Below, in pieces: positions 17,690 to 27,390 of a DNA stretch of 64,000 nucleotides. A model generated the notes under the pieces. The model worked only from the letters and a program-made list of their open reading frames with translations. It was not told where the DNA came from and did not search any database. Position 1 is the first letter of the stretch; each line of letters begins with the position of its first letter. Position numbers and translations under genes: made by a program. Source of the stretch: Mycobacterium europaeum (lineage in GTDB: Bacteria; Actinomycetota; Actinomycetes; Mycobacteriales; Mycobacteriaceae); the NCBI RefSeq assembly GCF_002102155.1, contig NZ_LQOU01000032.1, positions 1-64,000 on the forward strand, given 5' to 3'.

Positions 17690-17950
17690 ATGACCTCTGC
17701 CCCGATCACCGTCTACACGACCTCGTGGTGTGGCTACTGCCACCGCCTGATGACCGTGCTGAAGTCCAACGGAATCGCTTACCAGGCGGTCGACATCGAG
17801 CAGGACCCCGCGGCGGCCGAGTTCGTCGGTTCGGTCAACGGCGGCAACAGGACGGTTCCCACGGTGAAGTTCGCCGACGGGTCGACGCTGACCAACCCCA
17901 GCGCGGCCGAGGTCAAGGCCAAGCTCGCCGAAACCGAAACCGGAGCCTGA
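17690..17950 (+). CDS. mrx1: Mycoredoxin 1 (glutaredoxin-like)
   Basis: The 86-residue glutaredoxin fold has the redox motif CGYC (14-17) in YTTSWCGYCHRLM, and the TVPTVKFADG cis-proline loop. Mycoredoxin-1 reduces mycothiol mixed disulfides in actinobacteria, using mycothiol and mycothione reductase instead of glutathione. The position between uvrD2 (divergent) and a secreted lipoprotein matches Rv3198A. A TACGTT -10-like hexamer sits about eight bases before the ATG, so the transcript may be leaderless. Confidence 0.95.
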   Translation: MTSAPITVYTTSWCGYCHRLMTVLKSNGIAYQAVDIEQDPAAAEFVGSVNGGNRTVPTVKFADGSTLTNPSAAEVKAKLAETETGA

Positions 17951-18030
17951 GCGTCCCGGCGCGTCGACACGCGCCCGGCGTTGGTCAAGTACTCTTCGGA
18001 CTCGCTGCGGCGGCCCTAACATTGGTGACC

Positions 18031-18705
18031 ATGCCGTCGAGTCCGCGGTCGAGCCGTTTTCTCCGGCGCCTGTCGGTGCTGGGCAGGGCGTCGGCCGTCG
18101 TCGCGTGCTGCGCCTTGGTCGTGTCGGCGTGCGCGCACGCGCCGAGCAAGACGGCGACGGCTCCCAAACCCAGCTACGCCGAATCATTGGTCATCAGCCT
18201 CGAAGAAGCGCGTCGCATCGCCAATTTCGAAGGGCTGCAACCGTATTCGTACGCCGACCGGCACGATCCGCCGCGGGAGAACACCGGCAACCCGCCCGGC
18301 CCGTGCCGCGCGGTCGGGTCCACAGACCTCACGTTCGCGGAGGGCTGGAAGGAATATCGTTCGGTGGCCTACAGCGGCTCGACCGACGATTTGCGGCCCG
18401 GCGGCATCGCCCCGATCAACGAGATCACCAACACCGTCGCCGTCTACCCGGACGCGACCGCCGCGCGCGGGGCGCTCAACCAGCTGCACGCCACCCTGGA
18501 CCAGTGCGTTTCGCTGCACCACTCGGCCTACGACTTCGTGCTGAACAAGCCGGACACGCAGACGCTCAAGCTCGGCTCCGACGGATGGATTCACCTGTAC
18601 ACGGTGAAGTCATCGGTGCTGGTGTCGGTCGGCGTGCTCGGGATCGAACCCACCGAGCAGGTCGCCAACACGGTCCTGCAGACGGTGACCGACCGGATCA
18701 AGTAG
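18031..18705 (+). CDS. Lipoprotein with PknH-like sensor domain
   Basis: The 224-residue protein begins with an Arg-rich n-region and hydrophobic stretch ending in a lipobox (LVVSAC, Cys about 34), so it should be lipid-anchored outside the membrane. The remainder looks like the mycobacterial extracellular sensor domain found in PknH and several Lpp proteins, with conserved cysteines likely forming disulfides (PGPCRAV, LDQCVSLHH) and a C-terminal SSVLVSVGVLGIEP strand. Its ligand is unknown. A GTG two codons upstream is an alternative start. It is convergent with nudC. Confidence 0.82.
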   Translation: MPSSPRSSRFLRRLSVLGRASAVVACCALVVSACAHAPSKTATAPKPSYAESLVISLEEARRIANFEGLQPYSYADRHDPPRENTGNPPGPCRAVGSTDLTFAEGWKEYRSVAYSGSTDDLRPGGIAPINEITNTVAVYPDATAARGALNQLHATLDQCVSLHHSAYDFVLNKPDTQTLKLGSDGWIHLYTVKSSVLVSVGVLGIEPTEQVANTVLQTVTDRIK

Positions 18706-18708
18706 GGG

Positions 18709-19641
18709 TCAGCCGATCGCGGCCCAGGACTCGATGATCACACGCGCGATCGAGATCGACCCGGGCAGCAGAAATTTCGACTCCGCCGAACTGGACCAGT
18801 CGCCCGCGGCCAGCGCCGCGCGCACCTCGTCGCGGGTGAACCAGGCCGCCTCGACGATCTCGCCGTCGTTGAACGAGAAGTCCTCCGCCGGGTCGGCGAC
18901 GGCGTGGAAGCCGACCATCAGTGAGCGCGGGAACGGCCACGGCTGGCTGCCCAGGTAGCGCACGTCGCGGACGGACAGGCCGATCTCCTCGCGGATCTCG
19001 CGGGCGACGCAGACCTCGAACGATTCACCGGCCTCGACGAACCCGGCCAGCAGCGAGAACAGCCGCTCCGGCCACGCCGCCTGGCGGGCCAGCACCGCGC
19101 GATCGCCGCCGTCGTGGACCAGGCAGATCACCGCCGGGTCGATGCGGGGGAACTCCTCGTGACCGGTGACCGGGTTGACCCGCGCCCAGCCCGCCCGCGC
19201 CGGCCTGGTCGGTGAGCCGTCCACCGAGCTGAAACGGGCGGAGTCATGCCAATTGAGCAGCGCGAGCGCCGACGACACCAGCTGACTGCTGGTGTCGTCG
19301 AGGATCGAGCCGAGTCCGCGCAGGTTCACCACCTCGGCGTGCACGTCGGGGTCCTCGGGCGCCTCCAGCGCGCCGCGGATCGCCCACACGTGGCGGCCGC
19401 TGTCGATGCGGCCCAGGAACACCGCTTCCGGTGGCGGCTTGTCGCCCAGCCTGGCCGCGGCGCCGAGCACCACCCGGCCGTCCGCGACCAGCACCTGGCT
19501 GCGCGAATCCACCCGCAGCAGCGCCGCGTCCGCCCACCCGGCGGCGGCCGCTTCGACGTCGGTGCGCAACTGGTCGGCGCGGTCGGCACCGACGCGCGAC
19601 AGCAGCGGAACGTTGTGCAGCTGAAAGTCCGCAATACTCAC
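18709..19641 (-). CDS. nudC: NudC NAD(H) pyrophosphatase / RNA deNADding-type Nudix hydrolase
   Basis: The 310-residue protein has a complete Nudix box (GFVEAGESFEVCVAREIREE, then IG) and the NADH-specificity array SQPWPFPRS just after it. The proline in SQPWPF is retained here; M. tuberculosis carries Gln at this position (P237Q). The four-cysteine zinc motif typical of E. coli NudC is absent, as in other mycobacteria. Homologs hydrolyse NADH, degrade NAD-INH adducts and decap NAD-RNA. The GTG giving VSIADFQL was chosen from family alignment; an ATG 19 codons upstream lies inside the inserted repeat element. Confidence 0.93.
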   Translation of the reverse strand: MSIADFQLHNVPLLSRVGADRADQLRTDVEAAAAGWADAALLRVDSRSQVLVADGRVVLGAAARLGDKPPPEAVFLGRIDSGRHVWAIRGALEAPEDPDVHAEVVNLRGLGSILDDTSSQLVSSALALLNWHDSARFSSVDGSPTRPARAGWARVNPVTGHEEFPRIDPAVICLVHDGGDRAVLARQAAWPERLFSLLAGFVEAGESFEVCVAREIREEIGLSVRDVRYLGSQPWPFPRSLMVGFHAVADPAEDFSFNDGEIVEAAWFTRDEVRAALAAGDWSSSAESKFLLPGSISIARVIIESWAAIG

Positions 19642-19651
19642 GCGATCCGAT

Positions 19652-19699
19652 TGATGGCGACCCGCTTCGCCCGGCTCCGCCGCGCTCGCGATCGCCATC
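19652..19699 (-). repeat. MIRU-like dispersed element between the K+ channel gene and nudC
   Basis: On the minus strand it reads TGATGGCGATCGCGAGCGCG, then GCGGAGCCGGGCGAAGCG and GGTCGCCATCA. The core closely matches the unit of the 53-bp tandem array at 29599-29742. It occupies nearly all the space between the channel stop codon and the nudC start and begins at a TGATG stop/start overlap, the insertion pattern described for mycobacterial interspersed repetitive units. Confidence 0.7.
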
Positions 19700-20768
19700 A
19701 GTGCCCGGCCTGTCGGATGTAGAGCAGCCGGTCGTTGGCCTCGACGGCGTCCACCTCGGGGGCGCCGATGCGCAGCAGGTGGCCGTCGCGCACCACACCG
19801 AGCACGATGTCGCGCAGATGCCGCGGGGAGCCGCCGACCTCGGCCGGCTCGACCTCGCGTTCGGCGATCGCCAGCCCGACGTCGGGGGTCAGCAGGTCCT
19901 CGATCATCTGCACGACGCTGGGTGTGGTGGTGGCCAGGCCGAGCAGGCGACCGGCGGTGGCCGAGGACACCACCACCGAGTCCGCGCCCGATTGCTGCAG
20001 CAGGTGCTGGTTTTCGGCCTCCCGGATGGACGCCACGATCTTGGCGTTGGGCGCAATCTCCCGCGCGGTCAACGTCACCAGCACCGCGGTGTCGTCACGG
20101 CTGGTGGCGACGATGATCGAGGCCGCGTGCTGCGCCCCGGCCAGCCGCAGCACGTCGGCCTTGGTCGCGTCGCCGTGCACGGTGACCAGGCCGGCGCTGG
20201 CGGCGTGCTCGAGGGTGGTCCGATCCGTGTCGACGACGACAACGTCACCCTGGGCGGCCTCGTCACTGAGGATGGCGGCGACCGCCGTCTTGCCCTTGGT
20301 GCCGTAGCCGATCACGATCGTGTGGTTGCGCACTCTGCTCCTCCAACGCTGAATCTTCCACCCCTGCCGGGACCGCTCGGAGAGCACTTCGAGGGTCGTA
20401 CCGACCAGCACGGCCAGGAACGCGATCCGCAGCGCCGTGAAAATCAGCGTGTGCACCAGCCGCGCGGTTTCGGTGTAGGGGGTGATGTCGCCGTAGCCGG
20501 TCGTCGACAGTGACACCGCCGAGAAGTACACGCAGTCCAGGAAGGTCAGCGGCTGGCCCCGCACATCGCGGTACCCGTTGCGGTCCGCGTACACGATGAC
20601 GGCCGCGGCGAACAACACCACCAACGCGATGGCCACCCGGCGGGTGATGACGCGGATGGGGCTGGCGTGCTCCTCGGGGATGCGCACCACGCCGACCAAC
20701 TGGTGGCCGCGCTGGGCGGTCAGCGTTTCGTCCAGACCGCTCACTTGCCGGGACTTACCGTTGCGCAC
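19698..20768 (-). CDS. Two-helix potassium channel with RCK/TrkA-N domain (Rv3200c equivalent)
   Basis: The 356-residue protein has a first transmembrane helix at about 44-60, a pore loop with the K+ selectivity filter TTGYGD (89-94) and a second helix near 103-122. A cytosolic RCK module follows, starting TIVIGYGTKGKTAVAAIL (Rossmann nucleotide site), with a C-terminal TrkA-C-like domain. It should form a tetrameric ligand-gated K+ channel. The GTG start matches the conserved N-terminus. The gene precedes nudC on the same strand, separated only by a MIRU-like element. Confidence 0.93.
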   Translation of the reverse strand: MRNGKSRQVSGLDETLTAQRGHQLVGVVRIPEEHASPIRVITRRVAIALVVLFAAAVIVYADRNGYRDVRGQPLTFLDCVYFSAVSLSTTGYGDITPYTETARLVHTLIFTALRIAFLAVLVGTTLEVLSERSRQGWKIQRWRSRVRNHTIVIGYGTKGKTAVAAILSDEAAQGDVVVVDTDRTTLEHAASAGLVTVHGDATKADVLRLAGAQHAASIIVATSRDDTAVLVTLTAREIAPNAKIVASIREAENQHLLQQSGADSVVVSSATAGRLLGLATTTPSVVQMIEDLLTPDVGLAIAEREVEPAEVGGSPRHLRDIVLGVVRDGHLLRIGAPEVDAVEANDRLLYIRQAGH

Positions 20769-20858
20769 GGCGGCCCGTCATCGGCTCGACGCCAGCGCAC
20801 AAGACACGCACGCCTCAATGAAACCATGATCGCGATCCCGCTGGTCGGGCAGCGCGGG

Positions 20859-23800
20859 TCACCCGGGACCGGCCAGCATCCCGGCCAGTTCGGCGGGCGC
20901 GGGCAGATCGTCGGGAGCGACCGTGGTGCGGGCGCGCACGTAGTAGAAGGCGGTCCGCACCGACGATTCCGCGACCCCCGACAGCGCGGCCCACGCCAAC
21001 CGGTAGACGGCGAGCTGGACGGCGGCGTGCCGGATGGCCTCCGGACCGCGCGGCGGTTCGCCGGTCTTCCAGTCCACGACCGTGGCGCCGCCGTCGGGGT
21101 CGGCGAACACCGCGTCGATGCGGCCACGCACCAGGGTGTCGCCGATCGGCATCTCGAACGGCACCTCGACGGCGATCGGGGTACGCGCCGCCCACGGCGA
21201 TTCGGCGAATGCGGCCTGCAGCGCGGCCAATTCCCGGGTATCGCCGACGCCGGAGTCCGCCGCACCCGGCAGGTCGGCGAGATTGAACAGGCACTCGGCG
21301 CCGTAGAACTGCTGGACCCAGGCGTGAAAAGCGTTGCCCAGCAAGGCGTGCTGGTCCGGGCGGGTCGGCAGCCGATGCCTGAGGCGTTGCGCCGCGCCGT
21401 CGGGGTCTCGGGCCAGGTCCACCAGGCCGCTCACCGACAGCTGGCTGGGCAGTACCGCGGCGGGTGGCGCCGCCAACCGCGCGCGCTCGGCCAGCAACGC
21501 CTCGACGTCGGCGGCCCAGCCCTCGACGTCGGCGCCCTGCCCGCCAGCCTGCGCCGACATCGCGTGGGTGACCAACGCCGCACCGCGCTCGACGTCGACA
21601 CGCCGGGCGGCCAGCGGATCGGCGGGCCAGACCGCTTCGATAGTGTTGTCGCGCAACGGGTTCCGGTCGCCTTCGGCCGGTGCGGGCGCCCACCGGTCCA
21701 CCACCCCGCAGGGCTCGCCGGCCGCGGCCGAACGGTCGATGACCTCCTTGATCTCGCACAGGAAATCCGACGGTCCGCGCGGTTTGATCCCGGTGGCACC
21801 CCAGTGGTGGCCCGACACCAGCAGGGTGTCCTCGGCCCGGGTGATGGCGACATACAACAGCCGGCGCTCCTCGTCGACGCGCCGCTGGTCGAGTTGGCGA
21901 CGATGCTCGGAGATCTTGTCGGACAGCTGCTTTCGATTGGTGACGTCCGAGACGTCCAGTACCGGGATGCCCAGTGCGCCCTCCGATGCGCGGTCGCCCC
22001 GCAGCAGCGGCGGCAGCTCGGCCGCGTCGGTCAGCCAGGAACTCCTGGAGGCGGTCGACGGGAAGACGCCGCCCGACAGGTGCGCCACCGCCACCACCTG
22101 CCACTCCAGGCCCTTGGCGGAGTGCACCGTGAGCACCTGGACGCGGTCCCGCGCGGCCACCAACGGGGCCGGCGGCAATCCGTTCTCGATCGACTCCGCC
22201 ACGTCGAGGAATGCCAGCAGCCCCGACACCGATGCGGTCGCGCAACGATCCGGTGCGCCGGCGGCGTCGGCCCGCTCGGCGTAGCCGGCGACGACGTCGG
22301 CGAACGCGTCGAGGTGTTCGGTGCCGGTCCAGCCCGCGTTCGCGCCCGCCGCCGCGCGCACCTCGCAGTCGACCCCCAGCGCGCGGCGCACCTCGGCGAC
22401 CAGGTCGGGCAGCGAATGGCCCAGGTGGCCGCGCAGGGCGCGCAGCTCGGCGGCCAGCGCGGCGACGCGCTGGTATCCCGCGGCCGAATACGCTTCGGCC
22501 GGGCCGGGATCGGCGATGGCGTCCGCCAGGCACGCGGTGTCGGCGTCCGGGCCCGCGGCCTTCGCGATCGATTCCGGCGCGGCCGCCCCGCCCGCGGCGG
22601 GGCCGTCGGCGAGTTGGCGGGCGCGCCGCCAGAGCGCGGCGACGTCCCGGCCCCCGATGCGCCAGCGCGGCCCCGTGAGCACCCGCATCGCCGCCGCGCC
22701 CGCGGTCGGGTCCGCGACGAGCCGCAACATGGCCACGACGTCGGCGACCTCGGGGATGGACAGCAGTCCCGCCAATCCGACCACCTCGACCGGGACTCCC
22801 CGGGCGCGCAGGGCGTCGGCGATCGGGGCGGCGTCGGCGTTGCGGCGCACCAGGACCGCGGCGGTGGGCGGGCTCACGCCGTCGGCCCGGGCCGTCCGGT
22901 AGCGCGCGGCGACCTCGTCGGCGATCCACTCCCGTTCGGCCTGCACATCGGCGAGCAGGGCGCAGCGGACGGTGCCGGGCGGGGCGTCCGGGCGCGGGCG
23001 CAGCGCGTGCACGGCGACCGATCGGCGCCGCGCCTGCGCCGATATCGCGTTGGCCAGCCGCAGGGTCCGCGGCGGGTTACGCCAGCTGGTCCGCAGCTCC
23101 AGGACGGGCGCGGGAGTGCCGTCGGAGAGCGGGAAGTCGGTGCTGAAGCGCGGCAGGTTGGTGGCCGAGGCGCCGCGCCAGCCGTAGATCGACTGGATCG
23201 GGTCGCCGACGGCCGTCAGCGCCAGCCCGTCGTCGGCGCCGCCGCCGAACAACGCCGACAGCGCGACCCGCTGGGCGTGCCCGGTGTCCTGGTACTCGTC
23301 GAGCAGCACCACCCGGTAGCGGCCCCGCAGGTCCTCACCGACCTGCGGAAAGCTCGCCGCCAACCGGGCCGCGCAGGCCATCTGGACGCCGAAGTCCATG
23401 GTCTTCGCGGCGCGCATGCGCTCGTGCAGCGCGTCGAGCAGCGGTACCAGCTCGGCGCGCTGGGTCTGGGTGGACAACAGCCGCAGCAGCCACTGGCTGG
23501 GGCCGCGGTCCCGCTGATAGGGGCCGGCCGGCAGGGCGTGGATCAGCCGCTCGAGCTCCACATGGGTATCGCCGAGCTGCCGGGTGTCCACCAGGTGTTC
23601 GGCGAGCTGGCCCCACAACCGCAGCACCATCGACGTGACCGCCGCGGGTGTCTTGTCGGTGCGCAGCTCGCCGCGGTACCCGCTGACCACGTCGAAGGCC
23701 AGCTGCCACAGCTCGGTCTCGCCGAGCAGCCGGGTGTCGGGCTCGATGGGCAGCAACAGTCCGTAGTCGCGGATCAGCGAACCCGCGAACGCGTGGTAGG

Positions 23801-24137
23801 TGCTGACCGTCGGCACGCCCGCCGGCTCGGTGGCCGCCGCGCCGCCGGCACCCAAGCCGACGCCGGCCAACCGGGCCAGCCGCGACCGGACCCGGCGCAG
23901 CAGCTGGCCGGCGGCCTTGCGGGTGAACGTCAACCCCAGCACCTGGCCGGGCTCGGCGTAGCCGTTGGCGACCAGCCACACCACCCGCGCGGCCATGGTC
24001 TCGGTCTTTCCGGCGCCGGCGCCCGCGATGACGACCAGCGGCCCGGGCGGTGCCGCGATGACCGCGGCCTGCTCGTCGGTGGGCGGGAAAAGACCGAGGG
24101 CACCAGCCAATTCGGCGGGACCGTAGCGCGCGTTCAC
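20859..24137 (-). CDS. adnB: AdnB subunit of the AdnAB helicase-nuclease
   Basis: The 1092-residue protein has an N-terminal UvrD-like motor with Walker A AGAGAGKTET (39-48), DEYQDTGHAQR, GDPIQSIYGWRGAS, TVHSAKGLEWQVV and VAITRAEDTLL. It carries a C-terminal RecB-family nuclease module with the catalytic VVDWKTGEPP. AdnAB resects double-strand breaks in mycobacteria; both subunits carry motor and nuclease domains, and AdnB is the lead translocating motor. The GTG start overlaps the adnA stop by four bases (GTGA), so translation should be coupled. Confidence 0.96.
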   Translation of the reverse strand: MNARYGPAELAGALGLFPPTDEQAAVIAAPPGPLVVIAGAGAGKTETMAARVVWLVANGYAEPGQVLGLTFTRKAAGQLLRRVRSRLARLAGVGLGAGGAAATEPAGVPTVSTYHAFAGSLIRDYGLLLPIEPDTRLLGETELWQLAFDVVSGYRGELRTDKTPAAVTSMVLRLWGQLAEHLVDTRQLGDTHVELERLIHALPAGPYQRDRGPSQWLLRLLSTQTQRAELVPLLDALHERMRAAKTMDFGVQMACAARLAASFPQVGEDLRGRYRVVLLDEYQDTGHAQRVALSALFGGGADDGLALTAVGDPIQSIYGWRGASATNLPRFSTDFPLSDGTPAPVLELRTSWRNPPRTLRLANAISAQARRRSVAVHALRPRPDAPPGTVRCALLADVQAEREWIADEVAARYRTARADGVSPPTAAVLVRRNADAAPIADALRARGVPVEVVGLAGLLSIPEVADVVAMLRLVADPTAGAAAMRVLTGPRWRIGGRDVAALWRRARQLADGPAAGGAAAPESIAKAAGPDADTACLADAIADPGPAEAYSAAGYQRVAALAAELRALRGHLGHSLPDLVAEVRRALGVDCEVRAAAGANAGWTGTEHLDAFADVVAGYAERADAAGAPDRCATASVSGLLAFLDVAESIENGLPPAPLVAARDRVQVLTVHSAKGLEWQVVAVAHLSGGVFPSTASRSSWLTDAAELPPLLRGDRASEGALGIPVLDVSDVTNRKQLSDKISEHRRQLDQRRVDEERRLLYVAITRAEDTLLVSGHHWGATGIKPRGPSDFLCEIKEVIDRSAAAGEPCGVVDRWAPAPAEGDRNPLRDNTIEAVWPADPLAARRVDVERGAALVTHAMSAQAGGQGADVEGWAADVEALLAERARLAAPPAAVLPSQLSVSGLVDLARDPDGAAQRLRHRLPTRPDQHALLGNAFHAWVQQFYGAECLFNLADLPGAADSGVGDTRELAALQAAFAESPWAARTPIAVEVPFEMPIGDTLVRGRIDAVFADPDGGATVVDWKTGEPPRGPEAIRHAAVQLAVYRLAWAALSGVAESSVRTAFYYVRARTTVAPDDLPAPAELAGMLAGPG

Positions 24138-27100
24138 TGCGCCGCCCCGTCGGCGTGGGCCGGGCACGAGGGCCGTACCGGGCAGTGCGAGCACCCGTCG
24201 TTGCGCCGGGCGACGAACCGGGGCCCGGCGGTCGCCCCGGCCGCACGCCGGACCAGCCGGCGCCATTCGTCGCGGGCGGCCGGCGTCAGCGGATCCTGCT
24301 CGCGTTCGGTGGCGCCCGAGGCTCCGGCCTTGCCGAGGTAGACCAGCCGCGCGCCACCCGGTTCGGAATCGGTCGGCTCCCCGGTCACCATTCCCTCGGC
24401 CACCGCCAGCTGATACATCGCCAGCTGGGCGTGTTGTTGGGCATCGTCCTTGCTGACCGGCGTCTTGCCGGTCTTGATGTCGACGATCACCAGCCGGCCG
24501 GCGGCATCGCGCTCCAGCCGATCGACCCGCCCGCGCAGCCGGACCTCGCCGCCGCCCTCCTCGGAGGCGCCGAGGGTTCCGTCGATCTCGACTTCGACGC
24601 CGACCTCGGTCAGCTCGCCACGGGTCTGCGCCCGCCACTCGACGAAGGCCTCGATCATCGCGCGGTGCCGCGCCAACTCATTGGCCGAATGCCACTCGGC
24701 CTCGAACGGCAGGTGCCGCCACGCGCGGTCCAGCTCGGCCAGCAGCTCGGTAGCGCTCCGGTGCGGCTCGGCGACCAGGGCGTGCAACACCGAACCGATG
24801 GTGGAGCGCAGATCACGCGGGCTGGTTCCACCATGCCGTTCGGCCAGCCAGCGCAGCGGGCAGTCGTCGAGCATCTGCAGGGTCGACGGGGTCAACGTGA
24901 CGGCCTCGTCGTCGCCGCGCAGCGGTTCGCTGGTGCTGACGGGGATCAGCCCGTGCCAGGAGGCCGGGTCGGCGCCCGGGACCCCGGCCCGGGTCAGTCG
25001 CGCCAGTTGCGTTGCCGCGCAAGCACGCTCGGCGTCGTCGACAGCGTCGTCGGGTGCGCACACCACGCCGCGCAGCCGGCCCACCAGCGCGGGGGCCGAC
25101 AGCACCCGGGGCGCCCAGACGGGTTGCGCGGCCGTGGCGTCGCCTCGGCCGTCGCTGGCCCACTGTGCGAGTTCGTCGCAGAAGGCGGACGGGAGCGCGG
25201 CCTCGCAGTCCGCTCCGCCCGTGTCGCTGTCCACGGCGGTCACCAGCACTCGGCGGCGGGCGCGGCCCAGGGCCGCGACCAGCAGCCGCCGTTCCTCGGC
25301 CAGCAGCGGCGCCCGCACCGACGCGTCCCCGGAGACGCCGTCCAGCACGTCCAGCAACCGCTGGGTGCCCAGCACGCCGCCACGTGGAACGGTGTTGGGC
25401 CACAACCCCTCTTGCAGCCCGGCGATCACCACCAGGTCCCATTCGTGACCCAGGGCGGCGTGCGCGCTGAGCACCCGCACCTGATCCACGGCCGAGACCG
25501 GCTCCTGGTTCACGCCCGGCAGGTGCAGCGCGGAGACGTGCTCGACGAGGCCGCGCAGCGACGCGCCCGACGTCCGGGACACGTATTGGTCGGTGAGGTC
25601 GAACAACGCGGTCACCGCCTCCAGGTCCCGGGTGGCCTGCGCGCCGGCGGGTCCGCCGCGGTCGGCCGCCGCCAGCCAGCGCCGCTGCAGGCCGGAGCGC
25701 TGCCAGGCGGCCCACAGGGTGTAGCGCGGGTCTTGGCCCGCACGATGGCAGCGCACGGCGGCGTCCAGCACGGCGCGGACGCGGTGCACCGGGCGAAACT
25801 GCGGGCCCGGCGGCGGCGCGTCACCGGTCAGCGCGTCGACCAGCAGGTCCGCGAGGTCGTCCGGTGCGCGATCGGGGTGGGTGCGCTGCAGTGTCCGGCG
25901 CAGCTGCCGCAGCGATACCGGGTCGACGCGACCGATGGGACCGGTCAACAGGGCGAGCGCGCGGTCGCCGTCGAGCCCGTCGGCGGTGGCCGACAGGACG
26001 GTGAGCAGCGCCCGGGCCGCGGGCTCGTCGGACAGCGGTCCGCTTGCCGCGGGCGCGGCCACCGGCACCCCGGCGGCGGCCAACGCGCGCGGCAATCGGG
26101 CGCCGGCCCGCGGCACCGACCGGACGATGACTGCCATCTGCGACCACGGCACGCCCTCGACAAGGTGCGCGCGCCGCAGCGCGTCGGCGATCATCGCCGC
26201 CTCCGCGTGCGCGGACGCGGCCAGGCGCACCGTGACCGAGCCCTCCTCGGCCCCGGTGCCCTCGATCCGTCGACCCGCACGTCCGCCGGGCAGCCGGCCC
26301 GCGACGCCGCTGACGGCCCGCGCCACCGCGGGCGCGCAGCGATGCGAGACCGTCAGCGTCACCGACGGTGAATCGCCCCCCAACAGCCCGGCGGATTCAC
26401 CGCCGCGAAAGCCGAACACCGCCTGGTTGGGGTCGCCGGCGATCAGGGCCACGTCGGCGCCGGCCGCGAGCACCCCGACCAGCTGCGCAGCCTGCGGGTC
26501 GAGCTGCTGGGCGTCGTCGACCAACAGGACCCGCACCCGCGCCCGCTCGGCGGTCAGCAGGTCGGGATCGACGGCGAAGGCCTCCAGCGCGGCGCCCACC
26601 AGCTCGGCGGCGCCCAGCGCGGGCGTCGTCGCCTGGGGGGCCGCCGTCCCCACCGCCGCCCGTAGCAGCATCACCTGCTCGTACTGCCGGGCGAACCGGC
26701 CGGCGGCCGTCCATTCCGGACGCCGGTGACGACGGCCCAGCCGCTCCAGCTCCTGCGGGTCGACGCCACGTTCGGCGCAGCGCGCCAACAGGTTTCGCAG
26801 TTCGGTGGCGAAGCCCGCGGTGGTCAGCGCGGGGTGCAGGTGGGCGGGCCACGCCGTGGCCCCGCGCGGGCCGTCCTCGAGGTCACCGGCCAGCAACTCC
26901 CTGATGATGGCGTCCTGTTCGGCGCTGGTGACCAGCCGCGGCGGCGCATCGCCGGCCCGCTCGGCGGCCCGCCGCAAAACCGCGTACGCGTAGCCGTGCA
27001 CCGTGCGTACCAACGGTTCCCGGACGGCGGTCCGGCAGGGGCCGGTGGCGCGGGGCCGCAGCAACGCCGTCGTCAACGTGCTGCGCGCCGTGCTCCCCAG

Positions 27101-27280
27101 CCGGCCGGAACCGGTAAGCAGCAGCACCGATTGCGGGTCCAGGCCGGCGTCGATGTGAGCGACCGCGGCATCGATCAGCAGGCTGCTCTTGCCGGTGCCG
27201 GGCCCGCCCAGCACCCGGACCGGCCCGCGTGCGCCGGGCAGCAGCAGAGCCCGCGCCTCGCTGTCCCAGGTGTACGACAT
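24134..27280 (-). CDS. adnA: AdnA subunit of the AdnAB helicase-nuclease
   Basis: The 1048-residue protein has Walker A GGPGTGKSS (25-33), a UvrD-like motor with DDAQQLDPQAAQ and GDPNQAVFGFRGG, and a C-terminal RecB-type nuclease (IVDIKTGKTP). It has the iron-sulfur cysteine arrangement of AddB-type nucleases: one Cys in LDDCPLRW before the nuclease and CxxCx5C near the end (CSHCPVRPSC). The start giving MSYTWDSEARALL is preferred over a TTG four codons upstream by comparison with M. tuberculosis. It is first in the adnA-adnB pair. Confidence 0.96.
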   Translation of the reverse strand: MSYTWDSEARALLLPGARGPVRVLGGPGTGKSSLLIDAAVAHIDAGLDPQSVLLLTGSGRLGSTARSTLTTALLRPRATGPCRTAVREPLVRTVHGYAYAVLRRAAERAGDAPPRLVTSAEQDAIIRELLAGDLEDGPRGATAWPAHLHPALTTAGFATELRNLLARCAERGVDPQELERLGRRHRRPEWTAAGRFARQYEQVMLLRAAVGTAAPQATTPALGAAELVGAALEAFAVDPDLLTAERARVRVLLVDDAQQLDPQAAQLVGVLAAGADVALIAGDPNQAVFGFRGGESAGLLGGDSPSVTLTVSHRCAPAVARAVSGVAGRLPGGRAGRRIEGTGAEEGSVTVRLAASAHAEAAMIADALRRAHLVEGVPWSQMAVIVRSVPRAGARLPRALAAAGVPVAAPAASGPLSDEPAARALLTVLSATADGLDGDRALALLTGPIGRVDPVSLRQLRRTLQRTHPDRAPDDLADLLVDALTGDAPPPGPQFRPVHRVRAVLDAAVRCHRAGQDPRYTLWAAWQRSGLQRRWLAAADRGGPAGAQATRDLEAVTALFDLTDQYVSRTSGASLRGLVEHVSALHLPGVNQEPVSAVDQVRVLSAHAALGHEWDLVVIAGLQEGLWPNTVPRGGVLGTQRLLDVLDGVSGDASVRAPLLAEERRLLVAALGRARRRVLVTAVDSDTGGADCEAALPSAFCDELAQWASDGRGDATAAQPVWAPRVLSAPALVGRLRGVVCAPDDAVDDAERACAATQLARLTRAGVPGADPASWHGLIPVSTSEPLRGDDEAVTLTPSTLQMLDDCPLRWLAERHGGTSPRDLRSTIGSVLHALVAEPHRSATELLAELDRAWRHLPFEAEWHSANELARHRAMIEAFVEWRAQTRGELTEVGVEVEIDGTLGASEEGGGEVRLRGRVDRLERDAAGRLVIVDIKTGKTPVSKDDAQQHAQLAMYQLAVAEGMVTGEPTDSEPGGARLVYLGKAGASGATEREQDPLTPAARDEWRRLVRRAAGATAGPRFVARRNDGCSHCPVRPSCPAHADGAAQ

Positions 27281-27390
27281 GGCTGCATGCAATCACCAGG
27301 GTCTGACAAGTCGGCCCGACCCGAACCGGCGGCGACCCCTACGCTGGAGGCCGCGAACAGCCCGACCAACGGTGAGGAAGGTAGGTAGTC

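Noticed and set aside
20667..24341. Very long plus-strand open frame (over 1200 codons) opposite adnB
   Set aside because: High-GC antisense shadow: Arg/Gly/His-rich translation without domains, while the minus strand carries all helicase motifs.
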